Positions 8,593 to 17,889 of a stretch of DNA of 64,000 nucleotides are shown one piece after another (position 1 is the first letter of the stretch; each line of letters starts with the position of its first letter). The notes below the pieces were generated by a model, which had not been told where the DNA came from, did no database searches, and saw only the letters and a program-made list of their open reading frames with translations. Source of the stretch: Limisoma sp963590405 (GTDB lineage Bacteria > Bacteroidota > Bacteroidia > Bacteroidales > Muribaculaceae); assembly GCA_963590405.1 (NCBI GenBank), contig CAVAPE010000003.1:1-64000 (forward strand). Direction: 5' to 3'. Position numbers and translations under genes: made by a program.

Positions 8593-9432
8593 CTACTGAG
8601 CACGGAATTCCGTAGGGGTCATGCCCGTGTTTTTCTTGAAATAGCGCGAGAAAAACGACTGGTCGGGGAAGTTGAGGTCGAAGGCAATGTTCTGCAACGG
8701 CTCGTCGGTGGTGCGCAGCAAAATCTTGATTTCCTGGATGCAGCGGTTGTCTACAAAGTCCTTCACCGTCTTGCCCGTCTGGTTGCGCACAATGGCTGAC
8801 AGGTAGCGGTTGCTGATGCAGAGGCGGTCGGCGTAGAACGCCACGTCGCGCTGTCGCGAGGCATTCTCGTGCACAAGCGTGAGGAAGCGCATAAACAGGT
8901 GCTCCTGATTGCTGATGCCCTCCGTGTTGCGCGGTGTAATCTGGTTCTTGCAATGGTCGTACTGGTCGAGGTAGAAGCACTGTATCAGCAACTTGGCTTT
9001 CTGCATGCTGTGCTCCTGGTCGCTATTTTCGAGCATGTACCCCGCGGTGGTTATCAGGTTGCGGATATACGCCACGTCGTCCATCGGGGGAGTGTGTGCT
9101 GGGTATTCGGTGAGAAACCCGAAATATGCTGGCTCAAAACGGCTTGTGAGTTCTTGGGTGATGGCCTGCGACAGGGTGAAGCCCGACACTGTGAAGTCGT
9201 CGCTCTGCTCCGTGCATCGGGAAAAGCTCGACGGCGGCAGCATCAGTAACTGGTTCGCGCTCAAGTCGTACTGACGGAAGTCGATCTCAATCCTTGCCGT
9301 GCCAGCCAGTACGAGCATCATTGCCATGTCGGCGTTTTTCTCCAGGCAGCCCACCGCAAACGGCTGCCTAAGTTCGAGGCTCACCGTTATGCCCCCACTG
9401 CTCACCTTCCTGCTCTCGCTGTCCGCACTCAT
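8593..9432 (-). CDS. AraC-family transcriptional regulator
   Basis: This 279-residue protein has an N-terminal sensor part (ITVSLELRQPFAVGCLEKNADM...) of the cupin-like AraC type and two C-terminal helix-turn-helix motifs. These run from RDVAFYADRLCISNRYLSAIVR to the family signature IAFDLNFPDQSFFSRYFKKNTGMTP-TEFR at the extreme end. The ATG at 9430-9432 is preferred: the frame stays open to 9624, but that extension is lysine-rich, translates the 33-bp repeats and lacks any AraC-family counterpart. The gene converges on the RND efflux operon and is a plausible regulator of it (inference). Confidence 0.88.
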   Translation of the reverse strand: MSADSESRKVSSGGITVSLELRQPFAVGCLEKNADMAMMLVLAGTARIEIDFRQYDLSANQLLMLPPSSFSRCTEQSDDFTVSGFTLSQAITQELTSRFEPAYFGFLTEYPAHTPPMDDVAYIRNLITTAGYMLENSDQEHSMQKAKLLIQCFYLDQYDHCKNQITPRNTEGISNQEHLFMRFLTLVHENASRQRDVAFYADRLCISNRYLSAIVRNQTGKTVKDFVDNRCIQEIKILLRTTDEPLQNIAFDLNFPDQSFFSRYFKKNTGMTPTEFRAQ

Positions 9433-9536
9433 TTTTGTCAGTTTTTTGTCCTTTTTTATGGCGTTTTGACCCTGCTTTTTGACTGCTTTTTTACGCTGTT
9501 TCGCTAATTCGCTGAAAGTCTTGATTTTAGAAGTAT

Positions 9537-9621
9537 TTCTGCAACTTTTTTCCAGGTTTTCGGGGGTGAATTTACAACTTTTTTCCAGGTTTTGGGGGGT
9601 AAATCTGCAACTTTTTTCCAG
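9537..9621. repeat. 33-bp tandem repeat, 2.5 copies, upstream of AraC gene
   Basis: The units at 9556-9588 and 9589-9621 are 33 bp each and almost identical, and a partial copy (GCAACTTTTTTCCAG) lies at 9541-9555. The period equals 11 codons, so the minus-strand frame reads LEKSC-R/KFTP-x-N repeatedly. The GTTTTCGGGGGTnAA core is shared with the array beside the ATPase gene at 36432-37781. No ATPase gene is present here. Confidence 0.85.
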
Positions 9622-9629
9622 CAATGGGC

Positions 9630-9665
9630 AAAAAAGTCCCAGCTCGGGTTGCGAGCGCGGGACTT
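9630..9665 (-). terminator. Terminator of the secreted-protein gene
   Basis: On the minus strand a stem AAGTCCC/GGGACTT with inner CGAGC/GCTCG and a short loop is followed by a run of six T. It lies 24 bp past the stop of the gene at 9689-11314. Confidence 0.85.
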
Positions 9666-9688
9666 ATGTGGGGGGAGCAAAGACTTTG

Positions 9689-11314
9689 CTATTTCTTGAT
9701 GATAACCTTTTGACCTCCGATGATGTAGGTGCCGTTGGCGAGGCTCGTCTTAGCATCAGCCGGAAGGATTTGCTTTGCTATCACCTTGCCATCGAGAGTG
9801 TAGACATCAACCGGTGTGTTGTTGTCGGCTTCAATATCATCGACGCCAGTGAAACGCTGGTAGACTGGGCTGAGAGCCTCGTAGGATGTCCACTTGCCTT
9901 CGCATGTGGCAGTCACCTTCATGCGGAACTGGTATGTCTTGCCGTCTGCCGGGATGGTGATTTGCTGCATGCCGTAAGCCTCTGGCAGGAACTTTGTTGC
10001 TTCTACAAATTCGCCTCCGTTGATGGAGTATTCGATTGTAGTCTTGTCGGCACACATCTCGTAGAGGTCGCGGTTGAACATATAGCCGATGGTAGGCTTG
10101 TATGTGTTGGTCTGCTCGTCGTAGTCGTCGGTGATTTTGCCAGCCAGTTCGAAGCGGACCACCTGTGGGTCGTAGTTGATTTCGATAGTGTCGTATGCCT
10201 CAGCATAGTATGTAACCGTTTCGTCACCATAGTTGCGCATACCCTGATAGCGGAAGATGTACTTGTGGTAGCCAGGGAGAATTGTTGAAATCTTGCCCGA
10301 GTCAGACCCCTTGTAGCCAGCGCCAGAGATGCCTTGTTTCCATGTCTTGCCCTCGTCAACGCTGTAGTCAACCTCGATTTTGTTGATAAAGTCGGTGTAA
10401 ACCTCGGGGCACGACCACTCCAAAAAGGCTGTGTATGTACCGTTGCTCGGCTCGAAGTTGTCGCGCATCGAGGTTACGCGGAACTCGGTATCGCAAGTCC
10501 TTAGTTCGCACGTCTGCGGTTCGCAGCGGAGTGATTTTTCTGCATCGTAGAGCGGTGCATACTGGTCTTTAAGATGCACGATGCCTTTTACTTCGACCAT
10601 CTTCTTGGTGATGTCGCCCACTCTGATGAACGAGTTGCCGCTTGACTTGTCGGAGGTGAGCACCTGAGTGTACTCGCTGCCGTCGTCGTAGCGTGCTACG
10701 AACTCAACGTGGTCAAACACTTCGTCGTTGAAACCATCGCTACGCCATGTGAGCCAAACGCGATAGTCGTTTTTCTCCGGAAAATATGTAGGGTACTCCA
10801 GCGTCAGGTAAAGGTTGCCAGTAATGTACCAGTCATTGGTCCATTTCTTCACTGCGTCAGAATTGATGTCGTCGGTGTGCTTCCAACTAACATAGTCGGC
10901 AGACTGGCGGTTTTTCACCTTTATAAAATGGGTAGAGCCGTCGTTAAGAAACTCCTGGTTGCAGTACACGTCGTAATCTCTATCCAAATGATAGACAATG
11001 TTGTGGTTGAATACCCCGACAGAGCCCGAAATGCGGTAATCCCATTTTGAAGTGTTGTCGATAAACCACATTGTTTCGGCTTTATATGCTGGGAAATAAC
11101 TGCCGTCGAACACATGTCCCCAGATTTCATAACCCTCATTGTTTGTCCCCAACAAAGAGTAGTCGGTGTACATTCTTTCGCCGTAGCGCTGTGAGTTGCA
11201 TTGCTTCACGAATGTTGCGTGATAAGTGTTTTCTGTTTCGCGAGCATAAGAGGAAATCGAGGTGGAGAACATTGCTGCCAAAGCAACCAGTCCAACAAAT
11301 AAATTCTGCTTCAT
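9689..11314 (-). CDS. Secreted protein of unknown function with T9SS-like tail
   Basis: This 541-residue protein starts with a signal peptide (MKQNLFVGLVALAAMFSTSISSYA) and is rich in aromatic and charged beta-type sequence. Near the middle, segments such as DFINKIEVDYSVDEGKTWKQG look like fibronectin/Ig-type beta-sandwich repeats. The last ~50 residues (VDVYTLDGKVIAKQ...YIIGGQKVIIKK) match the short C-terminal tail seen on other secreted proteins in this window and resemble T9SS sorting domains. I do not recognise a catalytic family. It is transcribed alone, with its own terminator; a -7-like box on the minus strand is at 11474-11482. Confidence 0.7.
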   Translation of the reverse strand: MKQNLFVGLVALAAMFSTSISSYARETENTYHATFVKQCNSQRYGERMYTDYSLLGTNNEGYEIWGHVFDGSYFPAYKAETMWFIDNTSKWDYRISGSVGVFNHNIVYHLDRDYDVYCNQEFLNDGSTHFIKVKNRQSADYVSWKHTDDINSDAVKKWTNDWYITGNLYLTLEYPTYFPEKNDYRVWLTWRSDGFNDEVFDHVEFVARYDDGSEYTQVLTSDKSSGNSFIRVGDITKKMVEVKGIVHLKDQYAPLYDAEKSLRCEPQTCELRTCDTEFRVTSMRDNFEPSNGTYTAFLEWSCPEVYTDFINKIEVDYSVDEGKTWKQGISGAGYKGSDSGKISTILPGYHKYIFRYQGMRNYGDETVTYYAEAYDTIEINYDPQVVRFELAGKITDDYDEQTNTYKPTIGYMFNRDLYEMCADKTTIEYSINGGEFVEATKFLPEAYGMQQITIPADGKTYQFRMKVTATCEGKWTSYEALSPVYQRFTGVDDIEADNNTPVDVYTLDGKVIAKQILPADAKTSLANGTYIIGGQKVIIKK

Positions 11315-11755
11315 AGTCGAAGAAGTTTAGAAGTGAGAAAATCGGTTGTTAAACTCTATGTTTTTATGACGACAGAAATGCCGTAGGGTTTACTGTTAAT
11401 TTTGTTAAATCCCGATTTTTAACAATTACGCTGCGGCAATGATGCACGCCCCGAAGCAGTTGACTCTGTGATTGCAAAAATATGTATGGAAAACATAAAT
11501 AATGTTGAAACGCACAAAATAAAGCATCGCAAATCGTGGCAAATCCCTTGAAAAAGGTTAAGTTTGTAACGGAAGAAAAGATGCAATTAACGTCTTTTTA
11601 GCCTGCGAAATCGCTTTTTTAGGCGATATTTATTGGCTATTGTTAAAAACAAAGGATAGAGTTACGCGAACTAACTTTAAAAGACTTAAAATTTAACATT
11701 TCCATAAAAACGACGAGAGAGAATAAACCTATTATAAAACTAACAAACTGTAATT
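11315..11755. other. Divergent intergenic region before the SusC operon
   Basis: This 441-bp gap contains no gene. Toward the left, TATTTTTGC on the minus strand (11474-11482) fits the -7 consensus for the secreted-protein gene. Toward the right, TAAGTTTGT at 11559-11567 and TAACTTTA near 11674 are candidate -7 boxes for susC, neither with a clear TTTG at -33. A weak hairpin (AATCGC/GCGAT around TTTTTT) near 11605-11630 lies in the presumed leader. Confidence 0.4.
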
Positions 11756-14700
11756 ATGAAGAAACAGCTAATGCTACTGTTGTTTTCCGTCTTTGCGGTT
11801 TTGGGCTACGCCCGCACGGTGACCGGTGTGGTTACGTCGGCGAGCGACAAAGAGCCTGTCATAGGCGCATCCGTACAGGTGCAGGGCACCACGCGCGGAG
11901 CGTCGACCGATTTTGATGGAAAATACACATTAGAGGTGCAGGACAATGACGTCCTGGTTGTTACCTACGTTGGCATGACCCCACAGAAAGTAAAGGTGGG
12001 CGGTCGCGACGTGGTGAACGTTGTGCTCCAGGAGAACTCACAGGTTCTCAACGAGGTCGTAGTGACCGCGATGGGGCAGACCCAAGAAAAGAAGAAACTG
12101 AACTTTGCCGTTCAGTCGCTTAACTCCGACGACGTGTCGGCAGGCCAGAGCGCCAACTTTGCAAACAGTCTGCAAGGTAAGGTGGCAGGTTTGCAGGTGT
12201 CGACCGGTGGTAGTTCGCCTAACGGCTCTACTCAGGTGATTATCCGTGCCATCTCGTCAATCAACACCTCGCAAAGCAACGAGCCATTGGTGATTGTCGA
12301 CGGCATGCCTATCCGTGGTAGCGGTTCGAGCCTCGGCGACCTCAACCCTAACGACATCGAGAACATGAGTGTGCTCAAGGGCGCAGCCGCTTCTGCCCTC
12401 TACGGTCAGGAGGCAGCCAACGGTGTGATTATGATTACCACCAAGCGCGGCCAGGAAGGCTCGATGCAGGTAACTGCAAGCGGTGGCTGGGAAATTTCCA
12501 ACGCCATCCACACACCTAAGATCCAAAACCAGTTCCAGGCTGGTGGCGGTGGCTTCTATTCGCGCAACGCATCAAGCGGCGGCTGGGGCTCATACCTCAC
12601 GAGCGAGGATCGCGTCTACGACAATGTGGGCGACTTCCTCGGCACAGGTTTCCTCCAGAAATACGACCTTTCGCTCTCTGGCGGTAGCAAGAAATTTAAC
12701 GCCTATGCTTCGGCAAGTTACATGAACAACCAAGGTATGGTGCCAAAGGACTACAAGAACCGCTTGAGCGTGTTCGTAAAGACCGACTTCAAGCCGTCTG
12801 AGCAAGTCAATGTGCAACTCTCTGCTAACTTCGTCAACTCCAAGAGCCGCGGCTTCGGTAACAGCATGTCGTCGATCTACTCATGGCCTATCAACAAAAA
12901 CATGTCGGACTACGCCACTAAAGAAGGCCGTCCGAACTGGTGGGCACTCTACGACAACTGGGACGACACCGACCTGCTCAACGATGCCAGCCGCATCACG
13001 GCAACCGTGTCTCCTTACTACGGTCGCTACTACGACAAGAGCGAGACAGAGGCAACCCGTATGATCATCAACGGTCAGGTAAGTTACGAGCCAATCAAGG
13101 ACCTCGTGTTCACAGGCAAAATCGGTTACGATAAAGGTTACTCCAACTATGAGTCGTACACCGTGCCTCGTTTCGTTAACTCCGACTTCCAGGACCCAGA
13201 AAGCGAAGCATTCTCCAAGTATCAGTATAAATTCGGTGCCTACTCGTTCCAGCCTTCAAACAGCTCACAACTCACGGCACAGATTATGGGTACCTACAAG
13301 AAAACATTCGCTGAGGACTACAACCTCAACGTACTCGTAGGTGCTGAATACAAGGAAAACAAAAGCCTTTCGGCTCAGATGGCAGGTCAGCACTTCCTCT
13401 TGGAAGGCGACTTCTACAGTTTCATGAACACTGACGCCAGCCTCTTCACAACAAGTACTGGTACAGACTACAACATGTCGTTGTCACACACAAGCAAGAA
13501 CAAGTTTGGCTACTTCGGCGAACTTCGCTTCGACTACAAGGGCATGGCACAAGTGTCGGTTACAGGCCGCTACGACGGTTCGTCGACACTGAAGCAGGTT
13601 GACTGCACATATTTCTATCCATCGGTAACAGCCGGTGTGATTTTCTCTGAATTGTTCAAAATCAGCAACAAGTGGTTCTCCTATGGTAAAATCCGCGGCA
13701 ACTGGGCAAAGGTTGGTAAGGACGCACCGTCGTACCGCTTCACCACTGCCTACAAGAACTGGGAAGTGTTCCCTGACGGCGGTTGGGGCGTAGACGCTAC
13801 GACAGCCGTAGCCAACGTGCTCGAACCAGAGATGACAAGTTCGTGGGAAATTGGTGCTGACTTGCGCTTCTTCGACTCACGCACCCGTTTGGATGTGGCA
13901 TGGTACTCTACTACCGTCGACAACCAGATTGTGCAAGTGCGCGTGTCGCCTACATCAGGTACAATCCTCCAAACTCGCAACGAGGGTTCTATCGAGAACA
14001 AAGGTCTTGAAATCACTTTGGGTCAAGACATCATCCGCTCGAAGGACATCACTTGGAGCGTGAACGCCAACTTCTCGTTCAACCGCGGTAAGGTGGTTTC
14101 GTTGCCAGAAGGCGTATCGGAAATCCAGGGCGGACAGTACGGCGACATCTTCGCTTCTGCCTACCTCAACGGTTCGACCACGGCAATCTCAGGTAAGGAC
14201 TACCAGCGCACCGACGATGGTCAGATTATCTGCGACGAGTCAGGCTATCCACTCATCAACCCAGCCAAAGGTAACCTCATCGGTAACCGCGAGCCTAAGT
14301 TCCTCCTCGGTCTCGGCTCCAACTTCCGCTGGAAAGACCTCACTGTAGGCTTCCTCATCGACGGTCGTTGTGGCGGTGACGTGGTCAACGTGACACGCCG
14401 CGGTCTCAACAGCAACGGTATGGAATCACTGCTGACCAAGTACCGTAGCCACGAAGTGCTCGTGAAGGGCGTTGTGAAGCAAGCCGACGGCACTTATGCG
14501 CCAAACACCAACCCGGTTATCTTCGACAGCAACTTCGTAAATAACTACTACAATGCCGTTTCTTCAAACTTCATCGAAGATGGCTCTTACATCCGCTTGA
14601 GTTATGTGACAGTGGGCTACGACCTCTCTCGCTTCCTCGCGAAGAAGTGCCCTCTTAAAGGCTTGAAGGTATCGGCAACAGGCCGCAACCTCTTCCTCCT

Positions 14701-14830
14701 CACCAAATACACCGGTACCGACCCACAAATCCTTGCCGGCACAGGCGGTGGTACAGGAGCTGCAGGCATCGACAACTACAGTGTGCCAACTGCACGCAGT
14801 TTTAACTTCTCACTTACTGCTACATTCTAA
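11756..14830 (+). CDS. SusC/RagA-type TonB-linked outer-membrane transporter
   Basis: This 1024-residue receptor imports oligosaccharides (or peptides) across the outer membrane with its SusD lid. A signal peptide (MKKQLMLLLFSVFAVLGYA) is followed by a carboxypeptidase-regulatory-like domain at about 20-95 (TVTGVVTSASDKEPVIGASV). The TonB-box/plug region at about 100-235 starts at NEVVVTAMGQTQEKK and includes LVIVDGMPI and SALYGQEAANGVIMITTKRG. The rest is a beta-barrel that ends in an aromatic residue (FNFSLTATF). It is the first gene of a co-directional set; the SusD gene follows 15 bp later. The substrate is not readable from the sequence. Confidence 0.96.
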   Translation: MKKQLMLLLFSVFAVLGYARTVTGVVTSASDKEPVIGASVQVQGTTRGASTDFDGKYTLEVQDNDVLVVTYVGMTPQKVKVGGRDVVNVVLQENSQVLNEVVVTAMGQTQEKKKLNFAVQSLNSDDVSAGQSANFANSLQGKVAGLQVSTGGSSPNGSTQVIIRAISSINTSQSNEPLVIVDGMPIRGSGSSLGDLNPNDIENMSVLKGAAASALYGQEAANGVIMITTKRGQEGSMQVTASGGWEISNAIHTPKIQNQFQAGGGGFYSRNASSGGWGSYLTSEDRVYDNVGDFLGTGFLQKYDLSLSGGSKKFNAYASASYMNNQGMVPKDYKNRLSVFVKTDFKPSEQVNVQLSANFVNSKSRGFGNSMSSIYSWPINKNMSDYATKEGRPNWWALYDNWDDTDLLNDASRITATVSPYYGRYYDKSETEATRMIINGQVSYEPIKDLVFTGKIGYDKGYSNYESYTVPRFVNSDFQDPESEAFSKYQYKFGAYSFQPSNSSQLTAQIMGTYKKTFAEDYNLNVLVGAEYKENKSLSAQMAGQHFLLEGDFYSFMNTDASLFTTSTGTDYNMSLSHTSKNKFGYFGELRFDYKGMAQVSVTGRYDGSSTLKQVDCTYFYPSVTAGVIFSELFKISNKWFSYGKIRGNWAKVGKDAPSYRFTTAYKNWEVFPDGGWGVDATTAVANVLEPEMTSSWEIGADLRFFDSRTRLDVAWYSTTVDNQIVQVRVSPTSGTILQTRNEGSIENKGLEITLGQDIIRSKDITWSVNANFSFNRGKVVSLPEGVSEIQGGQYGDIFASAYLNGSTTAISGKDYQRTDDGQIICDESGYPLINPAKGNLIGNREPKFLLGLGSNFRWKDLTVGFLIDGRCGGDVVNVTRRGLNSNGMESLLTKYRSHEVLVKGVVKQADGTYAPNTNPVIFDSNFVNNYYNAVSSNFIEDGSYIRLSYVTVGYDLSRFLAKKCPLKGLKVSATGRNLFLLTKYTGTDPQILAGTGGGTGAAGIDNYSVPTARSFNFSLTATF

Positions 14831-14845
14831 AAACGGGAAAAGAGT

Positions 14846-16771
14846 ATGAACAAACTAAAAATAATGGCAATGTCGCTGCTCATCGGTGCCCTCGGCACCA
14901 GTTGTGCCGACATGCTCGACGATAACGTCAATCCCGACAAGTCGCGCGGCATCACCGCAGAGACTGGTCTGCCAACCATAGTCTACTATGCGGCACAGAC
15001 CAACTACGACCATGCCGAATACTACATCTATCTGTCGCAGTGCCTCACCACAACAGGCAAGTCGTCGACAGGAGCCTACGGCTACAAGAGCGGCTGGGAA
15101 TTTTTGACAATGAACCGCCACCCGCAGTGGCGCCGCCACTTCTACGACATTGGCCGCAACGTCAATGAACTTATCACCAATGCCGAGAAGGTTGGCTCAC
15201 CTAACTACACGCTGATTGCGCGCACCATCCGCTTGATGTCGACGCAACTCACCACCGACGCTTTCGGCGATATGCCTTTGAGCAACGCCTACAAGTCGAA
15301 CTCACCGACCTACGACACTCAGGAGAGCATCTACAAATGGATGTTTGACGAGTGCGACCAGTTGGTGAAGGACTTCGAAAATAAGGACTACACTGAAGCC
15401 CCAGGCAACCAGAACATCACCCAGAAGATTGACCGCGTTTATGCTGGCGACCTCAACAAGTGGAAAGGTCTGGTCTACGCCATCAAGGCTCGTCTGTTGC
15501 TCCGCAACATTCCTAACGTCAACACATCGTCAGCCGTTTGCGACCAGATTATCGCTGCTGCCGACGAGGCAATCAAGATTTGGCAAGCCACACCGACCTA
15601 CGGTACATTCTTCGGCTGCGAGCCGCGCTACAACTTCGACGGCGGCACACAACAGCAGAACTGCCCATGGAGCGAGGCTCAGCCAGTGATCAACTCTTGG
15701 GAGTCGCGTGCCAACCTTCTCACAGCAGCCGTTCCTTCTAAGTTTATGCTTGCCGACATCATGGGCGTGTTCAACCAGGGCAACGCTACCGATGAGGGTA
15801 AATTCGTGACACGCCGCGGCTATGCCGACGACCCACGTGCAGCACTCCTTTTCACTCCGCGTACAGGTCCTATCTCAGCAACTAATACTGAGACCACAGC
15901 CTACAAATTGCGCTGGCTTGAAAACAACATCGGTGTGCCTAACTCAAAATTCACTGCTACAGCCTATCCAAACCTCTACACAGGCGCTTATGCCGGCTCA
16001 ACCGACGCTTATGTGCCTTTGTTCACAATGGAAGAACTCTACTTCATCAAGGCAGAGGCTTACTATTGGAAGGGTGACAAGGCTAAAGCCTGCGAATTGG
16101 CAAAAGAGGCTACCCGCTTCAACATCGAGCGCCATTTGGAAGCATTCCAGAAGAAATATCCAGAAGTGATGTTCCCAGGCAACATGCTTGCCACTGGCTA
16201 TACCAAACTCGATGCCCGCGACAAGGAAGGCGAGTTTGCTTATTCAAGATACTATTGGGACGCTATCGTTGACGCATTCCTCGACGATGCTACAATGCCT
16301 GAGAAGAACGCCGAAGGCAAGACCAACCCTCAGCGCGTGAGAGGCGTAACCGACTCAAACACCAAGGGTAACCACCACTGGTTCTTCAACCCGTCGGAAT
16401 TCTCATTGAGCGACCTGATGGAGATGAAGTATGTGGCAATGTACATGCAGCCAGAGCAATGGACCGACATGCGCCGTTACCACTATAGCAACAACCGCAA
16501 CAACTACGGTATCGGTTCGAGCCAGGAAATTGTCTATCCGAAACTCCGCCGCCCGTACAACCTCTATTCTCCATACTGGATTGACGGTTTGACCGACACC
16601 CAGAAAGAGAACACCTGGATCCAGCGCATCAACTACGACCCAGAAACAGAGGAGAAGTACAACAAGAGCGAACTTGAGCGTCTCGGCGCATACAAGAACT
16701 ACGAGTGGCTTCGCCAGCCTATGATCTGGTCGCAGGCTGCCGGTGTGCGCACTTCGCTTACAGGCAATTGA
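14846..16771 (+). CDS. SusD/RagB-family surface glycan-binding lipoprotein
   Basis: This 641-residue lipoprotein has a signal ending GALGTSC (acylated C20). The sequence is typical of the SusD-like TPR fold: tyrosine-rich helices such as TIVYYAAQTNYDHAEYYIYL near the start, and a conserved C-terminal stretch around MEELYFIKAEAYYWKGDKAKA, the usual SusD helix near residues 395-415. It is somewhat longer than average and resembles the SusD-like_2 group. It forms the hinged lid over the SusC barrel directly upstream. Confidence 0.93.
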   Translation: MNKLKIMAMSLLIGALGTSCADMLDDNVNPDKSRGITAETGLPTIVYYAAQTNYDHAEYYIYLSQCLTTTGKSSTGAYGYKSGWEFLTMNRHPQWRRHFYDIGRNVNELITNAEKVGSPNYTLIARTIRLMSTQLTTDAFGDMPLSNAYKSNSPTYDTQESIYKWMFDECDQLVKDFENKDYTEAPGNQNITQKIDRVYAGDLNKWKGLVYAIKARLLLRNIPNVNTSSAVCDQIIAAADEAIKIWQATPTYGTFFGCEPRYNFDGGTQQQNCPWSEAQPVINSWESRANLLTAAVPSKFMLADIMGVFNQGNATDEGKFVTRRGYADDPRAALLFTPRTGPISATNTETTAYKLRWLENNIGVPNSKFTATAYPNLYTGAYAGSTDAYVPLFTMEELYFIKAEAYYWKGDKAKACELAKEATRFNIERHLEAFQKKYPEVMFPGNMLATGYTKLDARDKEGEFAYSRYYWDAIVDAFLDDATMPEKNAEGKTNPQRVRGVTDSNTKGNHHWFFNPSEFSLSDLMEMKYVAMYMQPEQWTDMRRYHYSNNRNNYGIGSSQEIVYPKLRRPYNLYSPYWIDGLTDTQKENTWIQRINYDPETEEKYNKSELERLGAYKNYEWLRQPMIWSQAAGVRTSLTGN

Positions 16772-16799
16772 TTGTTTAACCAAAACAGACATTTAAGTT

Positions 16800-17870
16800 A
16801 TGAATTTGAAATATAAATTAGGAGCCACTGCTCTCGCTGTGATTGCCTTGACCTCCTGCGAAACCAACGACCCGTTCAGCGACATCGTCGAGCCGGGACA
16901 GCCGGTGCCTACGGTCACCTGGTCGGTTGGTAGCACGGTGGCAAACGCTGGCGACAGCATTGAAATCACTGGCAAGTACTACACCGACAAGGACCACACT
17001 CCCGACCACTCTGAGGTTTGGGAAACAGTGGTGCTCAACGAGTCGGCTGCCGCTACTGTCGGTTTGACCTCAAGTTTGAAGTACACTCAGACCACTACCG
17101 TAAGCGACACCGTCCGCACGTCGATGTCGGCATCGTTCCCTCATTCACAGGCTGTGTGGAACGGTCATGAATGGCAACTCGATGCCAAAATCCCTACTTC
17201 GCAGACTTTGAAGTCGGTGAAATGGGCAACTCCAGAGGAGTGGGATCAGAAGAAATTCGACTCTTACTATCCATCGGATTTCAAACAGACATTTGTTGAC
17301 AAGGTAATCGACTACCTGACAAAGGACAACACCTACTACGCCGACCTTCGCCGCGTGTATGTCAACTATGCGTTTACCGAAGAGCAAATCAAGAGCGTCA
17401 TTGCCAACTATCCTTCGCTCGACCAAACCGTCCTTGGCACACTCGTGCTGACTGAGACTGCCGACAAGAGCGACGTGTGGTTTGTTGACGCAACGACAGT
17501 TGCTGGAAAATACTACACTGAGATTGTCGACGGCAAGACCGTCTACCACGAAGTGCCAACATCGGAGGCTACCGATGCTTCGAAGAACTACTACGACGTC
17601 TACAAGTCGTCGCCTTGGGTGTTCTGCCGCTACGACGACAACACCGGTGGCGTGGTTACCGAGGTTAGAGATGCCTACATGCCAGTGTTCAAGGAACTCA
17701 TCTCGCTGATTCCTTTCACTGAGTGGATTTACAACTCTTCCGACAAGAACTACAACGTGGACTTCACCCGCAGTTACCGTCTGAACCTCGTCTACAAGGT
17801 TTACGACACCAAGGGCAACGTGGGCTACACCACTGGCGAGTCGGGCATCAAGCAAATTGAGCTTAACTAA
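16800..17870 (+). CDS. Surface lipoprotein of the SusCD locus, unknown family
   Basis: This 356-residue lipoprotein has a signal ending VIALTSC (C20) followed by acidic residues (ETNDPFSD), a sign of surface export in Bacteroidetes. The mature part has one early beta-sandwich-like segment (PTVTWSVGSTVANAGDSIEITGKYYTD). A central section starting PEEWDQKKFDSYYPSDFKQTFVD follows, then a C-terminal region resembling strand-rich domains (SYRLNLVYKVYDTKGNVGYTT). By position (third gene after SusC and SusD) it is probably a SusE-like glycan-binding protein; no domain is recognised with confidence. Confidence 0.7.
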   Translation: MNLKYKLGATALAVIALTSCETNDPFSDIVEPGQPVPTVTWSVGSTVANAGDSIEITGKYYTDKDHTPDHSEVWETVVLNESAAATVGLTSSLKYTQTTTVSDTVRTSMSASFPHSQAVWNGHEWQLDAKIPTSQTLKSVKWATPEEWDQKKFDSYYPSDFKQTFVDKVIDYLTKDNTYYADLRRVYVNYAFTEEQIKSVIANYPSLDQTVLGTLVLTETADKSDVWFVDATTVAGKYYTEIVDGKTVYHEVPTSEATDASKNYYDVYKSSPWVFCRYDDNTGGVVTEVRDAYMPVFKELISLIPFTEWIYNSSDKNYNVDFTRSYRLNLVYKVYDTKGNVGYTTGESGIKQIELN

Positions 17871-17889
17871 TTAAAAACAGAAACGACAA

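Noticed and set aside
9433..9624. N-terminal extension of the AraC protein (TTG start at 9624)
   Set aside because: It translates the 33-bp repeats and a lysine-rich linker and has no counterpart in AraC proteins; ATG 9432 gives normal length.
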